DNA of 64,000 bases from the NCBI GenBank assembly GCA_017411325.1, contig JAFQQJ010000040.1:1-64000 (forward strand), read 5' to 3'. Origin of the DNA: Clostridia bacterium. Its GTDB lineage: Bacteria > Bacillota > Clostridia > CAKSNL01 > HGM11501. Below are positions 24,899-33,306 of the stretch, piece after piece (the stretch's first letter is position 1; every line of letters starts with the position of its first letter). Below the pieces are notes generated by a model. The model was given only the letters and a program-made list of their open reading frames with translations. It was not told where the DNA came from and made no database searches. A program made the translations under genes and the position numbers.

Positions 24899-25252
24899 TT
24901 ATTCCTTTTCTTGAATTGCATCGAGTTGTTCTTGCGTCAATTCAATATATCTGTTGTCAGCATACATTGTGTTTGTCGTATCATTTATTGAATCAGATAT
25001 TTTCTTGACATCAATCTCCTTACCGAATGGCAGTTCATCATTTACATTTTGGGCGACCATAATAAATGAATCGTTTTCCCAATCAATATCAAACGAGGCA
25101 GCTATTTTTGTACCATCTGTTATATCAAAAAAAGTTTCCTGATTATCTATAAATGATTCATAAATAAATTCGAACAATGCCTCTTTACTAATTTTTATAA
25201 CTCTATATGTATTTTCAGGAATTTTCTTTTCTATCTTTTTCTTTCTAAACAT
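24899..25252 (-). CDS. Hypothetical acidic soluble protein
   Basis: A 117-residue protein with no signal or membrane segment and a net acidic composition. It begins MFRKKKIEKKIPENTYRVIK and ends in a glutamine/glutamate-rich tail. No family recognised. GGAGAAAGC precedes the ATG; the sequence just upstream is leader repeat copy 3. It is the only clearly cytosolic member of the small-gene series. Confidence 0.6.
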   Translation of the reverse strand: MFRKKKIEKKIPENTYRVIKISKEALFEFIYESFIDNQETFFDITDGTKIAASFDIDWENDSFIMVAQNVNDELPFGKEIDVKKISDSINDTTNTMYADNRYIELTQEQLDAIQEKE

Positions 25253-25270
25253 GCTTTCTCCTTTTTTCTA

Positions 25271-25319
25271 CATTATTCGACATATCCATATTGCGAGGCA
25301 TAAGGTTTAGATACAACCA
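25271..25319 (-). repeat. Leader repeat, copy 3
   Basis: Contains ATTCGACATATCC and TTGCGAGGCATAAGGTTTAG. It ends about 18 bp from the start codon of the 24899-25252 gene. Shorter remnants with the core TTTCGACAT or TTTCGATAA lie at about 25900-25914 and 26293-26309 before the next two genes. Confidence 0.65.
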
Positions 25320-25360
25320 ATTTTCACGGAAAGTTCGTGTTATGTTAGAGCTAAAGAACA

Positions 25361-25885
25361 TTACATCTGCAATCTAAATTTTGGTACAAACAAAGCAATT
25401 ATAGATTTTAGTTTCCCGCCAAAAGTCAAATCTTCAAATCTTATATCATCAAACCCCTCGTTTTGATAATAGAAATTTGTTATAACTATTTCTTTTGCTT
25501 TAAGAACATTAACATCTTCATTATCTACTTTTGTTTGAGCTATGTTTTTGTCAATTACTACAACAAACTTCGCTATATAGTCAAGGTCAAATTCTTCATT
25601 GATTTTTAATAATCTCGGATTACAAATCGCATTAAGACAAACATACTCATTCTCTATATCTTTGTTCGTAGATTTCTCCACTCTCCAACTTGCACCTGTT
25701 ACATAATCATAATCCAAAATGCATATATCTACATCTTCAGAATTATACTCCTTTTGAAGCAAATCAAAAACATAATCTGCTTCGTGCGAATTTATGGAAC
25801 AAATTTTTATGTTATTAACAACAAATATCAAAACTACAATAATCAATAAGGTTATTGCCGCATAAAGTTTCTTATATTTTTTCAT
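25361..25885 (-). CDS. Hypothetical exported protein
   Basis: A 174-residue protein with one N-terminal hydrophobic segment (about residues 6-24: YAAITLLIIVVLIFVVNN) and a soluble remainder ending KFRLQM. No family recognised. ATG 25885 after AAAGGG is preferred over an upstream ATG at 25930 that has no binding site. It is part of the small-gene series. Confidence 0.6.
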   Translation of the reverse strand: MKKYKKLYAAITLLIIVVLIFVVNNIKICSINSHEADYVFDLLQKEYNSEDVDICILDYDYVTGASWRVEKSTNKDIENEYVCLNAICNPRLLKINEEFDLDYIAKFVVVIDKNIAQTKVDNEDVNVLKAKEIVITNFYYQNEGFDDIRFEDLTFGGKLKSIIALFVPKFRLQM

Positions 25886-25950
25886 AGTATTTCCCTTTAA
25901 ACAAATTTCGACATTCTTGTAATAGTTCATATCAAATCAGGAACAAAAAA

Positions 25951-26280
25951 TCATAGTGTAGCTATCGAAACATCTACCAGATGTATAAAAAGTAAATTCA
26001 CACAAAATATAGCCAACGGCAAAAACTGGAGTACAAATGACCAAACAATATAGCCTTTTTTCCTGCATCTTATGGATAATAGTATCCCGACAAAGCAGAA
26101 TACCGGAACTAACATCGCAATACAAGATGAAAAATCAATTAATCCTATAATCACCTGATTTGCAGTATCCATTACTACCTCTGATAACATCCCTAATAAA
26201 AAGCTAAAGAAAGAGATAGGTATATATATAATCGTAAGTACGATACTTAAAACATATAAAAGTTTCTCAGGATTTTTCAT
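25951..26280 (-). CDS. Hypothetical membrane protein
   Basis: A 109-residue protein with three hydrophobic segments (about residues 7-28, 38-62 and 78-100) and a basic stretch IRCRKKGY between the last two. No family recognised. ATG 26280 follows AGGGG by six bases; the frame reaches 26355 through sequence resembling the leader repeat, so the short form is preferred. Confidence 0.6.
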   Translation of the reverse strand: MKNPEKLLYVLSIVLTIIYIPISFFSFLLGMLSEVVMDTANQVIIGLIDFSSCIAMLVPVFCFVGILLSIRCRKKGYIVWSFVLQFLPLAIFCVNLLFIHLVDVSIATL

Positions 26281-26383
26281 ATATTTCCCCTTTCGCCAAA
26301 TTTCGATAATCTTTTTATAAAGACTGTATGATCCGGATGCCAATGTTTTTATCATCAGGCTCGTGTTAAGTAAGGACTGACAA

Positions 26384-26614
26384 TTATTTCTTATTTAACT
26401 TAATAAGTATTTTAAAGACAATACCTATTATCACTAAAACAGCACCAGCAGGCATAGTTAATTTGCCGACATTATAATAAAACATCCAGTTTCTTGTCAT
26501 TTCAGGTGTCGGGTCTATGTACGGCACTCCCGCCTTGAAAAACATTGAATAAACTCCAATGAAAAAAACAATTATTCCGATTATAACAATAAAATTTATA
26601 ATTTTGCTTTTCAT
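26384..26614 (-). CDS. Hypothetical small membrane protein
   Basis: A 76-residue protein with two membrane segments (about residues 5-25 and 52-71) joined by a short loop with DPTPEMTRNW, and a lysine-rich end. No family recognised; the ribosome binding site is weak. It is the last of the small-gene series in plus-strand order. Confidence 0.5.
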   Translation of the reverse strand: MKSKIINFIVIIGIIVFFIGVYSMFFKAGVPYIDPTPEMTRNWMFYYNVGKLTMPAGAVLVIIGIVFKILIKLNKK

Positions 26615-26624
26615 AATTTTAGCC

Positions 26625-27347
26625 CTACTTTCTCAGCTTACGGCAATACTGGGTGCAAAGCTTATCCGTACATTCGGAGCACCTTAATGCCATATTGCTG
26701 TTTTCCCAGAATCTTTCGGGATATACAAACACGCATATTTCCCATATAAGCCACACGGCAAACGCCACAAGGAAAAGCGACCAGGAGAAAAAGCTTCCCA
26801 TTGCCACAATCGGCAGAAACATCATAAGATGATCCCAGTTAAAAATTCTGCAGGTTGTGCAGCATTTATTTCCCATAATAAGCCTGAAGGGACACCAGAT
26901 GAGAATGCAGATTAAATCACACACATAAAAGAATGTCGCAAGCAGCACCATCAGCCCCGTATCCATAATTCCCGTAAGGTGCAAAATACTTACCGCTACC
27001 GTCAGCACAATCCATATCGCCATTACCTTGTAGGCTGAGGCAGTTGTATCCTTTATGTATTTCTTTAAGCTCTGATAGTTGATTTTTTTCATAATAGGCC
27101 TGAAAAGCGACTCAAACACCTTCTGCGAGCCTATGGAAATATGAGACTTTACGGGAATAAGCTGAAGTATCATATCGGTCATCCATATCGCCCACAAAAT
27201 ATGCAGAAGCGAAAACTCCTTAAAGAAGTTAAGCCCCTTTGCAATATCAAACACGCTTTTATCAAAAAAGTATATAAGGACGGCAATGATAAATGCAATT
27301 ACCCTTCCCGCCAGCCTTAAAAAATATATTTTTCTCGTTTCAGACAT
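26625..27347 (-). CDS. Conserved multi-pass membrane protein with Cys clusters
   Basis: A 240-residue protein with five or six membrane segments. It contains a CCTTCRIFNWDH motif in a loop (around residue 161) and a C-terminal cysteine cluster CSECTDKLCTQYC. The two cysteine groups could bind metal or form a redox site; that is inference. No family name recalled. The start follows a weak site, and a palindromic element and terminator lie on its upstream side. Confidence 0.65.
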   Translation of the reverse strand: MSETRKIYFLRLAGRVIAFIIAVLIYFFDKSVFDIAKGLNFFKEFSLLHILWAIWMTDMILQLIPVKSHISIGSQKVFESLFRPIMKKINYQSLKKYIKDTTASAYKVMAIWIVLTVAVSILHLTGIMDTGLMVLLATFFYVCDLICILIWCPFRLIMGNKCCTTCRIFNWDHLMMFLPIVAMGSFFSWSLFLVAFAVWLIWEICVFVYPERFWENSNMALRCSECTDKLCTQYCRKLRK

Positions 27348-27374
27348 TTTATCTTCTCCGTGTTTTAATAAATT

Positions 27375-27427
27375 GCAGGGAACGGATTTATCCGTCCCGT
27401 TTCGGAATGCATAAATGCATTCCCTGC
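27375..27427. repeat. MITE-like palindromic element
   Basis: The outer arms GCAGGGAA (27375-27382) and TTCCCTGC (27420-27427) enclose CGGATTTATCCG and GGAATGCAT-AA-ATGCATTCC. The nested self-complementary layout is typical of small non-autonomous elements in Clostridia. No terminal target duplication was identified. Confidence 0.55.
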
Positions 27428-27466
27428 ATTGTATTTATTCTATCACAAATCTTATCGGAATTCAAG

Positions 27467-27495
27467 AAAAAGAGCGGGATTTTCCCGCTCTTTTT
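27467..27495 (-). terminator. Terminator after the QueG-like operon
   Basis: AAAAAGAGCGGGA (27467-27479) pairs with TCCCGCTCTTTTT (27483-27495) around TTT. It touches the stop codon of the gene ending at 27495. Confidence 0.85.
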
Positions 27496-28604
27496 TACTT
27501 TTTCTTATATTCGTTTTCCCTTATGCCGGGATACTTTTCATCAAGATATTTTTCTCTGTAGGGGTTTACGCCGTCTGACACAGATTCCGGCTTATTTGAA
27601 AGAAGCCAGCTTTCCTTTTTGTAAAACTTATTTTTGAATGTATTTTCAATTCTGCCCGTTTTCTCAAGGGCATCCATGCAAGCACGGATGCATCCCCTTG
27701 CACCGCAGATTGCAAAATATCCGGTGTGCCCCAATATATAGTTATAGTATTCCATAACCGCATTAGTTTCGGGCTTTCTTCCCCATTTTGCTCCCGCCAG
27801 GGAATAGCTTAAAATATAAGCCTCTTCCTCTGTCATATCGGAGTTTCTCACGTCAAACGCCATATTGGGAAATTCCTTTTTAAGGAAAGGTGAGCATTCA
27901 TTGTTAAGTCCGTGATGCGAAAGGGTACAACGCCCCATCTGAACATCACCGTACCACACCTTTTTTTCGCCGTAGTCAACTTCGATTCTCTTTTCCTTGT
28001 CCTTAAGGGACGGAACGGCATTACCGGGGCACATTTTAACGCAGGCACCGCAATGAAGGCATATATCGCCTGTGTCCAGAATCGGGTCGGGCGTAAGTTC
28101 ACAATCGGTAAAAATCAGCCCGATTCTTACGCGGGGTCCGAATTTCTTTGTAAGAAACACCTTGGAATAGCCAATCTCGCCAAGACCGCAGCCTGCCGCA
28201 ATAAGCCTTACGGAGCAAACCACATCGGCGGGAACCTTTCCTTCCGCCACAGGCTCTCTCGTTACGCCGTTACCCTCCGGCACCGCAGGATAGTGAAGCG
28301 CTGCCTCATAGCCGTTGTCCTCAATAAAGCAGGCAAGCTCATAACTCTTTTTCGGGCGGAAAAGTGAATTTAATTTGTTGTAGGAATAAAACGTATAGTT
28401 ATGCCAGTGTGTACCTTCTTCAATACCTCTGTATGTACCCCTCGGAATTCGCATTGCAATGGCAATAACTGACTTTGCACCGGGAAAATAGGTTTCGGGA
28501 GACATAAGTTTCGGCGCATTTTTGAATCGCTCGATATTTCCGATGGCAATGCAGTCTATGCCAAGCTCCTTTGCCTTTTCCTTAATCATTTCGCTTGTAA
28601 GCAT
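27495..28604 (-). CDS. QueG-like 4Fe-4S protein (epoxyqueuosine reductase family paralogue)
   Basis: A 369-residue protein with the N-terminal QueG/reductive-dehalogenase-like domain (CIAIGNIERF, PGAKSVIAIAMRIPRGTYRG). A ferredoxin motif CLHCGACVKMC follows near residue 190, with more cysteines in GRCTLSHHGLNNECSPF and ICGARGCIRAC. It lacks the HEAT-repeat tail of true QueG. QueG uses cobalamin and iron-sulfur clusters to reduce epoxyqueuosine in tRNA; this paralogue's substrate is unknown. ATG 28604 begins one base after the stop of the 28606-29520 homologue, so they are co-translated. A longer frame to 28646 overlaps that gene and is rejected. Confidence 0.75.
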   Translation of the reverse strand: MLTSEMIKEKAKELGIDCIAIGNIERFKNAPKLMSPETYFPGAKSVIAIAMRIPRGTYRGIEEGTHWHNYTFYSYNKLNSLFRPKKSYELACFIEDNGYEAALHYPAVPEGNGVTREPVAEGKVPADVVCSVRLIAAGCGLGEIGYSKVFLTKKFGPRVRIGLIFTDCELTPDPILDTGDICLHCGACVKMCPGNAVPSLKDKEKRIEVDYGEKKVWYGDVQMGRCTLSHHGLNNECSPFLKKEFPNMAFDVRNSDMTEEEAYILSYSLAGAKWGRKPETNAVMEYYNYILGHTGYFAICGARGCIRACMDALEKTGRIENTFKNKFYKKESWLLSNKPESVSDGVNPYREKYLDEKYPGIRENEYKKK

Positions 28605-28605
28605 A

Positions 28606-29520
28606 TCAGTGGCCTCTCTTTCCGTCCTTTGAAAAGGCACCGCCAAGAACGTTTGCAGAATCGGTATCCCTTGCTTTGGATTTACCTTCTTCGTCTATCG
28701 CCCAGGCATCACGCTGTCTGAAGGGATTGTCAAAGAGGTTTCCGACAAGTCCAGCTTCCTCCAGATGGCACATACAGGTTCTGTTGCAAAGTGCCGCCAC
28801 TCTGTCGGGTGCACCTGCCGATGTAAATCTGTTGGGAATTGCACCGTTTTTGCATATTTTGCATTTTTCGTAATCGATAACGGCAATTTCCATCTTTTTG
28901 CCGCAGATTTCGATAGTTTTAGTTTCTGTTTTGCTGATAGCTCCGAGGGGGCAGGAATCCGCACACTTTCTGCACTTGTCGCAAACGCTTCTTTCAAGAA
29001 GAGGAGTTGATGGAATTTCCGCATCGGTTATTATCATATGAAATCTCTGGCGTGAGCCGAATTTCTCGGAAAATACCATTCCGCTGTAGGAAAGCTCGCA
29101 AAGTCCCGTTGCAACAGCCGCATAAGCAAAGTCGGGAAATACGTTGGGTGCAACTCTTCCCTCGGCAACGGAAACACCTGTCGGTGCTATCTCTGAAGGA
29201 TTGGGGAAAACGGGCACAGCCTCATAGCCGTTATCCTCAAGCACATTGGTAAGGTTATAGCAGGCTATTGCCAAAAACTCATCCTCAAGCCAGTTTTTAC
29301 CGAAAAGTGCATAGTCGCTGAAGTTTGTTCCTTCCTCCACTCCACGAAGGGAGCCGCGGCAGATTCTCTTTCCCAGCATAATTACGGTTTTACCCTCGGG
29401 GAAAATGGAAAAGGGGTTATGCTGTGCCTTTACACCTTCAAATCTTTCTTTTCCCGCAAAGCCTATTAAATCAATACCTTCCTTTTTAACGGCTTCTTCA
29501 ATTATTTCTTTAAGTTCCAT
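28606..29520 (-). CDS. QueG-like 4Fe-4S protein, second paralogue
   Basis: A 304-residue homologue of the downstream gene (GFAGKERFEGVKAQ, FPEGKTVIMLGKRICRGSLRG, GLCELSYSGMVFSEKFG). It has a 4Fe-4S motif CDKCRKCADSC and further cysteines (CKICKNG, LCNRTCMCHLEEAG). ATG 29520 follows AAAGGAG by eight bases. A near-consensus promoter (29550-29578) and a divergent AraC regulator (29676) suggest inducible expression of this pair. The reaction is unknown; a cobalamin- or flavin-linked reductase is the family expectation. Confidence 0.75.
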   Translation of the reverse strand: MELKEIIEEAVKKEGIDLIGFAGKERFEGVKAQHNPFSIFPEGKTVIMLGKRICRGSLRGVEEGTNFSDYALFGKNWLEDEFLAIACYNLTNVLEDNGYEAVPVFPNPSEIAPTGVSVAEGRVAPNVFPDFAYAAVATGLCELSYSGMVFSEKFGSRQRFHMIITDAEIPSTPLLERSVCDKCRKCADSCPLGAISKTETKTIEICGKKMEIAVIDYEKCKICKNGAIPNRFTSAGAPDRVAALCNRTCMCHLEEAGLVGNLFDNPFRQRDAWAIDEEGKSKARDTDSANVLGGAFSKDGKRGH

Positions 29521-29549
29521 ATTAACTACTCCTTTCACTTTATAAAAAC

Positions 29550-29578
29550 AGTATATTACCGAAGATACTTCATTTCAA
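29550..29578 (-). promoter_or_regulatory. Promoter of the QueG-like pair
   Basis: Minus-strand TTGAAA (29578-29573), 17-bp spacer, TATACT (29555-29550), about 30 bp from the start codon at 29520. Confidence 0.65.
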
Positions 29579-29614
29579 GCTTAAATAACATAACACATTT
29601 TAGAAAAACGAAAC

Positions 29615-29643
29615 TTGCATTTTTTCTTTTTTCGTGTTACACT
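29615..29643 (+). promoter_or_regulatory. Promoter of the second AraC-type regulator
   Basis: TTGCAT (29615-29620), 17-bp spacer, TACACT (29638-29643). Only about 36 bp separate it from the opposing promoter. Confidence 0.55.
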
Positions 29644-29675
29644 TGTTTTAACCCATTAAAAAAGAGGTGTTTTTA

Positions 29676-30434
29676 TTGGATTTATTTGAAAATTCCGCTG
29701 TTTTATCCTTTGATGTTTTCCCTGTAGAATTCAAGAAAAAAGAAACCGTTTTTGTTCCGGGGCGTAAGTTTCACTCCCTTACATTCAGAAAAAGCGGAAA
29801 AATAACCATCACCGAATCGGGAAAGACTCTTATTTCCGATGCATCTTCCGTCACCTATGTCCCGAAGGGCGTGGGCTATCATACCGAGGTTGCAGAATCG
29901 GGCAGTATGATTGTTATTCATTTCAATCTGGCAAAGGATGATGTTTCCGATAAAATAAAAGTCTTCACGCCGAAAAATCCTGCCATGCTTCTGAATCTCT
30001 TTTCCGCCCTTTTAAAAGGCTACAACGCGGGAAATCCCGTAGACTATGCCTCTTTTTCTGTTTTCTATGAAATTTTAGCCACCATAAACCGTGAAGCATC
30101 AGTCTCTGTTTCTCCGAGAATGCAGAAGATAAAGGAATATATCGACAAAAACTTTCAGAATCCTTCTCTTTCCGTAAGCCTTATTGCGGAAAAATTCGGT
30201 ATAAGCGAGGTTTATTTAAGGCGGGAGTTTAAGGCAGCTTTTGATATAACGCCCCTTTCCTACATAAATAAAATACGCATTGAAAATGCAAAGGCGATGC
30301 TTAAGACAGGCTATTACTCCGTGGGTACGGTCTGTCAGAACTGCGGATATTTTTCCTTAAGCTATTTTTCCTGTGCCTTCCGAAACGCCGTAGGGCTTTC
30401 GCCCTCTGAATATATGAAAAATCACCTGTTATAA
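29676..30434 (+). CDS. AraC family transcriptional regulator (second)
   Basis: About 252 residues. A cupin-like N-terminal domain (VTYVPKGVGYHTEV) is followed by two helix-turn-helix motifs: LSVSLIAEKFGISEVYLRREFK, then VGTVCQNCGYFSLSYFSCAFR. TTG 29676, seven bases after AGAGG, is the likely start; the GTG at 29667 lies inside the binding site. It is divergent from the QueG-like pair and probably controls it. Confidence 0.85.
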   Translation: MDLFENSAVLSFDVFPVEFKKKETVFVPGRKFHSLTFRKSGKITITESGKTLISDASSVTYVPKGVGYHTEVAESGSMIVIHFNLAKDDVSDKIKVFTPKNPAMLLNLFSALLKGYNAGNPVDYASFSVFYEILATINREASVSVSPRMQKIKEYIDKNFQNPSLSVSLIAEKFGISEVYLRREFKAAFDITPLSYINKIRIENAKAMLKTGYYSVGTVCQNCGYFSLSYFSCAFRNAVGLSPSEYMKNHLL

Positions 30435-30444
30435 TTTCCCGGGA

Positions 30445-30480
30445 AATAAAAAACTGAGCCGTTTGGCTCAGTTTTTTATT
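30445..30480. terminator. Bidirectional terminator between AraC and the GGDEF gene
   Basis: A 16-bp stem (30445-30460 with 30465-30480, core CTGAGCC / GGCTCAG, loop GTTT) with A and T runs on both sides. Confidence 0.9.
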
Positions 30481-31559
30481 TATAGCGTAATTTTGTTTTT
30501 ACCGGTCTTTTTCGATGTGTAAAGATTATCGTCCGCTCTGTCAAAAAATGTTTCTATCGTTTCATCTGCCTGATATCTCGCAATTCCGGAAGAAAAGGTA
30601 AGACTTTTATCCGTAAATTCAAAGCGGTATTCATAAAAGTTCTTCATCGCCGACCTTACGATTTCCTCCGCCTTTTCCAAAGACTTTCCGCAAAGTATAA
30701 GGGCAAATTCCTCCCCTCCGAAACGGCAGGCATAGTCGTTTTCGTCGCATACTCCCTTAAGAATGCCCGCAAGAGCTTTCAAAACATCGTCGCCCTCGTC
30801 ATGACCGTATGTATCGTTTATATTCTTGAAATCGTCAATGTCTATCATAACAAGGCTTAAGTCCTTTGTGCCGTTTTCGCTGTTTTCAATGGCAGGCACA
30901 AGCCTTTCGTAAAACGCTTCGTGGTTGAAAAGTCCCGTCATCTGATCTAAATCAATTTCTTCTTCAAGCCTGTCATTTTCCTTAGCCTGCTTTTCTATAA
31001 TGGAAAAATTCATTTCAGAAAAGTTAATAGAAAGAATGCCACACAAGTATGAAACAGCGATAAGTCCGTACACAACAATTATATTGATAAGCATGGTAAC
31101 ATCAATTTTTCCTTCAGCAAAAAGCGTTGCCACAGAAACGGAAACCAAAATCAATGAAGACCACAAACTCTGCTTCAAGATTACTTTATCGTTGTACAAT
31201 GCAGATAAAATTATAGGAAAAACATAGGAACAGCCGGTTACAATATAATCCCTATGGATAAGGGACACCACAAAGCTTGTGGCGATCATTGCGTAAATAA
31301 TTGAATAATTTTTAAGATTGTGGTTTACTGATTCGGATTTACACAGCCACCTTGCCGCCATATGTGCCAAAAAGTTTAATATTATGGGAAACACCACATT
31401 AAGCCATAAATAGCGGCTCTCCAAAGAAAGACTGTGATGCCCTATATGTACGAAAATAAGATATGCTGCAATTTCCGCAACCGAAACAATAGCCACCGTT
31501 CCCGCATGCACCGCAAAAAGCTGTTTTCTGTACTCTTTTATAAGTTCTTCGTTGTTCAT
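30480..31559 (-). CDS. Membrane-bound diguanylate cyclase (GGDEF domain)
   Basis: A 359-residue protein. Six hydrophobic segments span residues 18-180, followed by a linker and a GGDEF domain. The domain has DQMTGLFNHEAFYERL, VMIDIDDFKNINDTYGHDEGD and the active-site motif GGEEF, consistent with synthesis of cyclic di-GMP from GTP. No RxxD product-inhibition site is seen before GGEEF. The membrane part may sense a small ligand. It overlaps the end of the phosphoesterase transcript, with only 4 bp between stop and start. Confidence 0.9.
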   Translation of the reverse strand: MNNEELIKEYRKQLFAVHAGTVAIVSVAEIAAYLIFVHIGHHSLSLESRYLWLNVVFPIILNFLAHMAARWLCKSESVNHNLKNYSIIYAMIATSFVVSLIHRDYIVTGCSYVFPIILSALYNDKVILKQSLWSSLILVSVSVATLFAEGKIDVTMLINIIVVYGLIAVSYLCGILSINFSEMNFSIIEKQAKENDRLEEEIDLDQMTGLFNHEAFYERLVPAIENSENGTKDLSLVMIDIDDFKNINDTYGHDEGDDVLKALAGILKGVCDENDYACRFGGEEFALILCGKSLEKAEEIVRSAMKNFYEYRFEFTDKSLTFSSGIARYQADETIETFFDRADDNLYTSKKTGKNKITL

Positions 31560-31563
31560 TTCA

Positions 31564-32412
31564 TCATTCCTGTTCGTCTTTTATTTTTTCGTTTACCGTT
31601 ATAACCACAAGCTCCGGTCTGTTAAATATTCTCGGCAAAACCGTATTTTCCCGTGACAGACCTCTGCTCACAATCATTTTCCCGCTTTCAAACTCATAAA
31701 TTCCTCCTGCCATCTTCGGAAAGAACCCTTCCCCCGGAGAATATAAGCCGTTTAGTATAAAGGGGATTCTTACTTGTCCTCCGTGAGCGTGTCCCGATAA
31801 AACCAGGTCAAAATCGTATTCAAAATACTTTTCTGCAAGCTCCGGGCGGTGAGAGAGCAATATATTAAAGCAATCATCGCTTGCCTTTGCTCCGACAAAA
31901 GCAAGCTGCTCATAAAACCCGATATGATTTTTATCCGCTTCATCGACCGCAGGATCATCCGTCCCGCTGATTGACACTTTGTTTCCGTTTATTTCGAGAC
32001 TTTTAACATTGCCCCTTAAAACCTTTACACCTCTGTCTTCAATCCGTGAAAATATCCCCAACGTATCAGTTCCCCACCACTCGTGGTTTCCGCTTACGTA
32101 AAAGGTTTCATACTTTCCTTTAAGTCCGTCTATCAAATCATAGCTTCCCCCGGTATTGTATTTATCGTCAAAAATGTCACCGCAAAGAAGCACTGCATCG
32201 GGTTTTGCTTTTTCAATTTCTTCCAACAGCTCCGACTGTCTTTGCCCGTACTCACATCCGTGAAGGTCGGATATTAAAACGAAGGTGATGTCCCCCGAAA
32301 TCTTTTCGCTTTCAAGTGTGTAATTTACCACCTTAAGCCTTGAATCAAAAGCCGCGATAATAAATAGAATAACTCCGGTAATTATTAAAACATACTTTAT
32401 TTTTATTTTCAA
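31564..32412 (-). CDS. Membrane-anchored metallophosphoesterase
   Basis: About 282 residues. An N-terminal membrane segment (residues 4-22) leads to a calcineurin-like phosphoesterase with FVLISDLHGCEYG (D-x-H), LLCGDIFDDK (GDxxD), YVSGNHEWW (GNHE) and VLSGHAHGGQVRIP (GHxH). It resembles YkuE/YaeI-type enzymes acting on lipid-linked or phosphodiester substrates at the membrane. TTG 32412 follows AAAGGAG by eight bases; a longer frame would run into the rluA-type gene. Confidence 0.85.
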   Translation of the reverse strand: MKIKIKYVLIITGVILFIIAAFDSRLKVVNYTLESEKISGDITFVLISDLHGCEYGQRQSELLEEIEKAKPDAVLLCGDIFDDKYNTGGSYDLIDGLKGKYETFYVSGNHEWWGTDTLGIFSRIEDRGVKVLRGNVKSLEINGNKVSISGTDDPAVDEADKNHIGFYEQLAFVGAKASDDCFNILLSHRPELAEKYFEYDFDLVLSGHAHGGQVRIPFILNGLYSPGEGFFPKMAGGIYEFESGKMIVSRGLSRENTVLPRIFNRPELVVITVNEKIKDEQE

Positions 32413-32426
32413 TATACATTCTCCTT

Positions 32427-33305
32427 TTATAGGATATCTACGGAAAACAACTCCATATCCTCCATCAATGGTGCTCCAATTGTCATCGCCTCGCCCGTTA
32501 TGGGATGGCAAAAGGAAATTTCACTGCAGTGAAGGCGCACTCTTTCATTCTTTTGCGCCGCACCGTATAAATCGTCGCCGTAGATGGGGTTTCCCATATA
32601 TGAAAGATGCACCCTTATCTGATGGGTTCTTCCGGTGAGCGGCAAAAGCTTTACCAAAGAATAGTTGCCGTTTGATCGGAGTGTCTCATAAAGGGTTACT
32701 GCCTCTTTTCCGAGCGGCGTAACACACCTTAAAATAACGCTTTTTTCCCTTCTGCCTATAGGTGCGTTTATCTCTCCCTTTTCCGGGTTCATCCTTCCGT
32801 TTACCAGCGCCAGATATTCCTTTTTAATGCTGCCGCTTTTCATTGCTTCGCCGAGGATTGCCCCGGAAAGCGGATTTTTCGCAAGGAGCACAACGCCCGA
32901 TGTATCCTTATCAAGCCTTGTTATCACACGAAAGGTAAAATCTTTCCCCAAAAAATAATGCATCAACGCATTGGCAAGAGTGTCACCGTGATGATTCTGC
33001 GATGGGTGTATAGGCATATTCCTCGGCTTATTTACTGCAATTATATCCTCATCCTCATAAAGCACCAAAAGCGGAATGTCTGAGGGGGCAATATCACTTC
33101 TTTTGTCTCTCAATGTTATTAAGAGACAGTCCCCCGTCTTCACCTTTTCATTAACGAAAACCTTTTTCCCGTTAAGCAAAATCCCGTCTTCGGACTCTTT
33201 AAGCTCCGTCATAAGAGTGGAAGATACTCCATTTCTATGAAGTAATTCCTTTACCGTTTTTTCCGATAGTGTATCGTCAATTAAAATTCCAAATTTCTTA
33301 TCCAT
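32427..33305 (-). CDS. RluA family pseudouridine synthase
   Basis: A 292-residue enzyme converting uridine to pseudouridine in rRNA or tRNA. An S4-like N-terminal part (residues 10-80) precedes the catalytic domain with NKPRNMPIHPSQNHHGDTL, the catalytic aspartate in RLDKDTSG, and KLLPLTGRTHQIRVHLSYMGNPIYGD. The target position is not predictable. ATG 33305 begins one base after the stop of the alpha/beta hydrolase (TGATATG), suggesting translational coupling. Confidence 0.9.
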   Translation of the reverse strand: MDKKFGILIDDTLSEKTVKELLHRNGVSSTLMTELKESEDGILLNGKKVFVNEKVKTGDCLLITLRDKRSDIAPSDIPLLVLYEDEDIIAVNKPRNMPIHPSQNHHGDTLANALMHYFLGKDFTFRVITRLDKDTSGVVLLAKNPLSGAILGEAMKSGSIKKEYLALVNGRMNPEKGEINAPIGRREKSVILRCVTPLGKEAVTLYETLRSNGNYSLVKLLPLTGRTHQIRVHLSYMGNPIYGDDLYGAAQKNERVRLHCSEISFCHPITGEAMTIGAPLMEDMELFSVDIL

Positions 33306-33306
33306 A

